From Spirochaetales bacterium (GTDB lineage Bacteria; Spirochaetota; Spirochaetia; SZUA-6; JAFGRV01), in assembly GCA_016930085.1 (NCBI GenBank), contig JAFGHO010000124.1, forward strand, positions 22,129 through 86,128: a stretch of DNA of 64,000 nucleotides, read 5' to 3'. A model generated the notes under the pieces. The model had not been told where the DNA came from, ran no database searches, and saw nothing but the letters and a program-made list of their open reading frames with translations. This document shows, piece after piece, positions 60,753-64,000 of the stretch (position 1 is its first letter; every line of letters starts with the position of its first letter). The translations under genes were made by a program, and so were the position numbers.

Positions 60753-61552
60753 TTCACGAACCCCCGCGCGCTTATCACCTTATCGAGGAACCGGCACGCG
60801 TTCTCCCACGTGAGCGCCGCGATGTCTTCTTCCGCCGCCCCGCGCAATTCGGCGACGGCCGCACACACGAGACGGACCGCTGAGGGTTCGTTCGGAGTTT
60901 CGTAATCGATCGTATGACCAATCACGGGCGGTATGTCCGGTGCGTCGGTCTCGATAAGCAGTCGTTCGGGAGGAACCGCCTTTGCGGCCTCATGCGCCCG
61001 CTTGTTCCGTCTCCTGGTCAGACTTCCGGAAAAGGAAAAAAACGCCCCCATTTCAGCGAGTCCGTCGACGAGCTGCGCCGTACCGGAAAAGGAATGGATC
61101 ACAAAGGGATCCCCCCCGCTCCAGTGGCGGTTTAAAATGGGAACGAGCCTGTGCCACGCCTTTCTGCAGTGAACGACCGCGGGAAGCCCTATCTTCCGGG
61201 CGATGGCGAGCTGCGCAACGAACGCCGCTTCCTGCCGTTCCGCGTCATAGTCCTTTATCGCCGTATCGAGTCCGATTTCACCCACGATCGAGGGGGTTTC
61301 GGCAAGGTATGTTTCAAGGAGGTCCGTCCAGCCCTCACCGGCGCGGTCGAGATACCACGGGTGCAGTCCGAAAGCGGGCACGACGTCCGGGTACCGTTCC
61401 GCCACATCACACACGGCCCCCCAGTCCGACGGTTCCGTGCCGCACGAAAGGAAGCCGCACACACCGGCCGCGGCGGCGCGTTCCATGACCGCATCGAGGT
61501 CCGGTGCGAGGCGTTCGTCGTGAAGGTGGCAGTGCGCGTCGAAGAGTTTCAT
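60749..61552 (-). CDS. TatD family metal-dependent hydrolase (DNase)
   Basis: A 267-residue TIM-barrel hydrolase. Metal ligands are visible: DAHCHLHD near residue 5, GEIGLD near residue 90, HCRKAW near 130, HSFSGT near 155 and ETDAPD near 205. All are typical of TatD 3'-5' exonucleases. The gene is first of a two-gene unit with tcdA (4-bp overlap). Confidence 0.93.
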   Translation of the reverse strand: MKLFDAHCHLHDERLAPDLDAVMERAAAAGVCGFLSCGTEPSDWGAVCDVAERYPDVVPAFGLHPWYLDRAGEGWTDLLETYLAETPSIVGEIGLDTAIKDYDAERQEAAFVAQLAIARKIGLPAVVHCRKAWHRLVPILNRHWSGGDPFVIHSFSGTAQLVDGLAEMGAFFSFSGSLTRRRNKRAHEAAKAVPPERLLIETDAPDIPPVIGHTIDYETPNEPSAVRLVCAAVAELRGAAEEDIAALTWENACRFLDKVISARGFVK

Positions 61553-61818
61553 GGTGATGCCTTCTCAAGTTATACACGGTTGTGGGGCGGTTGGTAAAGA
61601 CGGTTAACCCGGATATCTCACAAGTAATATTGATTTTATCATTGAGTCTTGCATCTATCTCTAATACATTATATTGTTGTTATGACACCGGGTTTTACCG
61701 CTTTTCTCAGAAATCAACCTGATTTTCAACTATTTTGACATTTGCCTGTATAATAAACAATAAACCTTTTTGGGTAACTGTACGTGAGAAAAGCGGATTA
61801 ATGACAAAGGAGAAGCAG

Positions 61819-61835
61819 CGGATGACGCGGATTTT
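61819..61835. repeat. Dispersed GGATGACGCGGATT repeat, copy 1
   Basis: CGGATGACGCGGATTTT lies 49 bp before the ATPase start. Two further copies lie at 63065 and 63534. The region from 61553 to 61883 otherwise contains no gene that I can support, only weak promoter-like elements (TTGACA at 61735 with TATAAT too close at 61749). Confidence 0.6.
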
Positions 61836-61848
61836 GCGGACATATTAC

Positions 61849-61877
61849 TTGACACCTCGCAAATTTGAAGTTAGACT
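61849..61877 (+). promoter_or_regulatory. Promoter of the DUF4143 ATPase, probably leaderless
   Basis: TTGACA (61849-61854), 17 bp, TAGACT (61872-61877). The -10 ends only 6 bp before the ATG at 61884, and no Shine-Dalgarno sequence precedes it, so the message may start at or next to the AUG. Confidence 0.5.
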
Positions 61878-61883
61878 TCCAAT

Positions 61884-63050
61884 ATGCAAGGTTATGTTGA
61901 ACGGGCGGCCACGAAACTTATCACACGGAAATTAGCCAACAATCCGGCCGCCGCCATTATCGGGCCACGGCAATGCGGCAAGTCCACACTCGCCCGTCAT
62001 ATTCTGAAAGAATACACGGACGCTTTGTATCTCGATCTGGAAAAACCGTCAGATGTCAACAAGCTGCGCGATCCCGAGGCTTTTTTTTCCGTCAATAAGG
62101 ATAAACTCGTCTGTCTCGATGAAATCCAAAGGCGGCCCGATCTGTTCCCCTTATTGAGGAGTATCCTTGATGAACGAAACCGGAACGGCCAGTTGCTTAT
62201 TCTCGGATCGGCATCGCCGGAACTGCTAAAGCAAAGCTCAGAATCATTGGCGGGGCGCATTTCTTTTATCGAACTTACGCCTTTTTACATCGAAGAACTG
62301 GCCGAACCCGAGAAAATCGATACAATCAGGGGCCTGTGGCTCAAGGGTGGATTCCCCAGAAGCTGGCTCGCGCAATCGAGCGAAGAAAGCTTCGAATGGC
62401 GGCAGGATTTTATAAGGACATTTCTCGAAAGGGATATCCCCGGATTGGGTTTCAATATAACAGGCAGAAAAATGGACCGGTTTCTGACCATGTGCGCCCA
62501 TGTTACGGGTCAGCTTTTAAACAGCTCGAAACTGGGTGCGTCGCTGGGCGTAAGCGGACACACCGTCCGTTCGTACATCGATCTTCTCGAGCATGCGTTC
62601 ATGATAAGGATCCTCCTGCCTTATGAGATAAATGTCAAAAAAAGACTCGTGAAATCGCCGAAAGTGTATATCCGGGATACGGGGATCCTCCACGCCCTGC
62701 TTTCAATCGCGTCGTTTAACGAGCTTCTCGGCAACCCGGTCTGCGGCCCGTCATGGGAGGCCTTTGCCATAGAGAACATCCTTTCCGGCATAAGGAACCG
62801 GAAGCCCTTTTTCTACCGGACCGCAGCGGGCGCCGAAGTCGACCTGGTCCTCGCAGGGGCGAACGGGATTATCGCGATCGAGTGCAAGCTTTCGACGTCT
62901 CCCGCTCCATCAAAGGGGTTCTGGAACGCCCTCGACGATCTTTCTCCTTCCTGGTCATGGATCATCGCCCCCGTGAAGGAGATGTACACCATCGAAAGAG
63001 GAGTCACGGTCGGTTCCCCGTTTCATTTTCTGGAGAGTAGCGGGTGGTAA
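61884..63050 (+). CDS. AAA_14-type ATPase with C-terminal DUF4143 domain
   Basis: A 388-residue protein. Walker A GPRQCGKST near residue 28, Walker B LVCLDEIQRRPDL near residue 75 and the sensor LGSASPELL are those of the AAA_14 family. The C-terminal half (about 180-388) is the DUF4143 domain, with the late GAEVDLVLAG...IAIECKLS pattern of restriction-endonuclease-like folds (E-V-D and E-x-K). Function is unknown; the family is widespread and mobile. It stands alone. Copies of a short repeat lie on both sides. Confidence 0.92.
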   Translation: MQGYVERAATKLITRKLANNPAAAIIGPRQCGKSTLARHILKEYTDALYLDLEKPSDVNKLRDPEAFFSVNKDKLVCLDEIQRRPDLFPLLRSILDERNRNGQLLILGSASPELLKQSSESLAGRISFIELTPFYIEELAEPEKIDTIRGLWLKGGFPRSWLAQSSEESFEWRQDFIRTFLERDIPGLGFNITGRKMDRFLTMCAHVTGQLLNSSKLGASLGVSGHTVRSYIDLLEHAFMIRILLPYEINVKKRLVKSPKVYIRDTGILHALLSIASFNELLGNPVCGPSWEAFAIENILSGIRNRKPFFYRTAAGAEVDLVLAGANGIIAIECKLSTSPAPSKGFWNALDDLSPSWSWIIAPVKEMYTIERGVTVGSPFHFLESSGW

Positions 63051-63064
63051 AAGTACATTGATAT

Positions 63065-63079
63065 CGGATGACGCGGATT
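63065..63079. repeat. Dispersed GGATGACGCGGATT repeat, copy 2
   Basis: ATTGATATCGGATGACGCGG (63057-63076), then ATTC, lies 7 bp after the ATPase stop. It shares 20 of 21 bases with copy 3. Confidence 0.6.
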
Positions 63080-63107
63080 CGGCGAAAATCATGAGATTTC
63101 TATCCGG

Positions 63108-63320
63108 ATGTTCATTAGGAAAATTTCTCACGGAGTTCACGAAGCGCACAGAGAAATTTATTTGAATGAATATCAAATATCGGAATTATTAATACATGAA
63201 ATAAAAAGAGTCTTCACGATCCAGAGGGGTGAAATGATGCACTTTTTTGGGAAATATATCCGTATCGTTTTCAATGGTGTCTGTTTCTTTTTTGAATATT
63301 TCTGCAGTAAAAACAGATAA
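63108..63320 (+). pseudogene. Possible fragment of a GxxExxY-type gene
   Basis: The reading frame contains YQISELLIHEIKRV, like the start of GxxExxY proteins (which open with an ISE-x-I-I-x-x-A motif), then loses similarity. It also overlaps TCACGGAGTTCACGAAG-like repeat DNA. Probably a decayed fragment; weakly supported. Confidence 0.25.
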
Positions 63321-63533
63321 AAATCATGGAGTTCCTGCCGGGCCGTCACATGGAGGCCGGACACATCGATTTTTTTATGGAATCCGACATTATCTTTCTC
63401 CTGTTATTTAAATATATAACAAAGCTGCTTTTAGGGTAAATGTATTTTTATTGACGGTGGAGTGCGGGGATGCGGCGGAGATTTAGTTGAAAGTGCGGTG
63501 CGGCCGGTAATGCAATGAAGAGGGAATTGACAT

Positions 63534-63550
63534 CGGATGACGCGGATTTT
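63534..63550. repeat. Dispersed GGATGACGCGGATT repeat, copy 3
   Basis: AATTGACATCGGATGACGCG with a following GATTTTCCGG at about 63526-63555. From 63321 to 63930 I see no gene; apart from this copy there is an 8-bp inverted repeat TCCGGTAA / TTACCGGA (63695-63702 / 63722-63729) without a T-run. Confidence 0.55.
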
Positions 63551-63930
63551 CCGGATTTGGTTTTTTTTCATACTTGAAACTATAACTGTTTTATATTATG
63601 CTCTTTTTGATTTCTGTTAAATTAAATATAAAATATATAAGTGGTCAGGTAGTATCATAATGGTGGTAACTTTTTTTCTGCAATTCAGGGATTTTCCGGT
63701 AACGGTCAGCCTGCCGCCGGATTACCGGATAAAAATATATTCCATTTCATGTTTTTTTACGGGAATATAAACCGCCGACAGCGCGCTTGAATGCACTGCG
63801 GGCAGGTACCCTGGTTATAGATTCCAATTGCGGGATATAAAGTCAAACGGCTGGTTAAAAGTAACCGTCAATTTCAACCCGTCACCTGAACCGGCACGCT
63901 TCTGCCGACAAGGAAGCAGGAGGTAAAAGA

Positions 63931-64000
63931 ATGAACCGGAAAAATGTAACCAAAGCCGAAATATGGAAGTCACGAATAACCAACTGGCGGGAAAGCGGTA
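63931..64000 (+). CDS. Start of a gene, IS66-type accessory protein (TnpA)-like, cut by the window edge
   Basis: Twenty-three codons are visible after AGGAGGTAAAAGA. The text AEIWKSRITNWRESG resembles the opening of IS66 TnpA-type helix-turn-helix proteins (W-x-x-x-[I/V]-x-x-W-R-x-S-G). About 70 bp upstream at 63861 is GTAACCGTCA, and IS66-type ends often begin GTAA. The assignment rests on very few residues. Confidence 0.45.
   Translation, partial: MNRKNVTKAEIWKSRITNWRESG

Noticed and set aside
61735..61754. TTGACA and TATAAT pair
   Set aside because: Only 8 bp apart, too close for a sigma-70 promoter.

Overview
The window looks like a chromosome segment of a free-living, anaerobic, polysaccharide-degrading spirochaete (an inference, not a proof). 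The basis is the number of predicted lipoproteins with relaxed lipoboxes ending in Ser-Cys or Gly-Cys, the dockerin-bearing glycoside hydrolases, the trimeric [FeFe] hydrogenase with Rex, and the many PEGA, PilZ, SpoIIE and Ig-like surface or signalling proteins. Base composition is moderate in G+C. I see no rRNA, tRNA, CRISPR array or prophage.

Layout. 1-2.3 kb: a lipoprotein cut by the left edge and an ABC-2 exporter (ATPase plus permease), minus strand. 2.3-3.1 kb: one tiny ORF and a stretch that looks like a decayed gene. 3.2-13.8 kb, plus strand: a dockerin-DUF3160 protein, a GH5 mannanase with dockerin, then a run of lipoproteins: an ASH/hydin-like one, one with a cohesin-like domain, a subtilisin-like protease, and one with three cohesin-like domains. 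13.9-18.2 kb, minus: a primary-type sigma factor, a D-2-hydroxyacid dehydrogenase and an MFS-HEAT fusion. 18.4-29.4 kb, plus: a leader with an intrinsic terminator hairpin, followed by two giant Ig-repeat surface proteins. 29.5-36.2 kb, plus: two PilZ (c-di-GMP receptor) proteins, a peptide-type binding lipoprotein paired with a SpoIIE phosphatase, and an AhpD-like protein. 36.2-44.6 kb, minus: a GH9-CBM3-dockerin cellulase, a GyrI-like protein, a repeat-bearing lipoprotein, and an ECF sigma / FecR-PEGA-PQQ / PEGA operon.

44.6-56.1 kb, minus: a single very tight ten-gene operon behind one promoter with two abutting Rex boxes. In transcription order it holds a receiver protein, Rex, HydC, HydB, HydA, a sensory [FeFe]-hydrogenase-like histidine kinase, a second receiver, a receiver-histidine kinase, a binding lipoprotein and a fused permease-ATPase importer. 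It reads as an autoregulated NADH/H2 module coupled to a phosphorelay and, unexpectedly, to a nitrate/sulfonate/taurine-type importer.

56.2-64 kb: a lipoprotein, an ECF sigma factor fused to a large BtrH-like domain, two predicted beta-barrel proteins, TcdA, TatD and a DUF4143-type AAA ATPase. The ATPase lies between copies of a dispersed GGATGACGCGG repeat. The window ends in what looks like the start of an IS66-type accessory gene.

The two most interesting systems are the co-occurrence of dockerin enzymes with cohesin-like lipoproteins (a possible outer-membrane-anchored cellulosome analogue) and the Rex-controlled hydrogenase / H2-sensor / importer operon.
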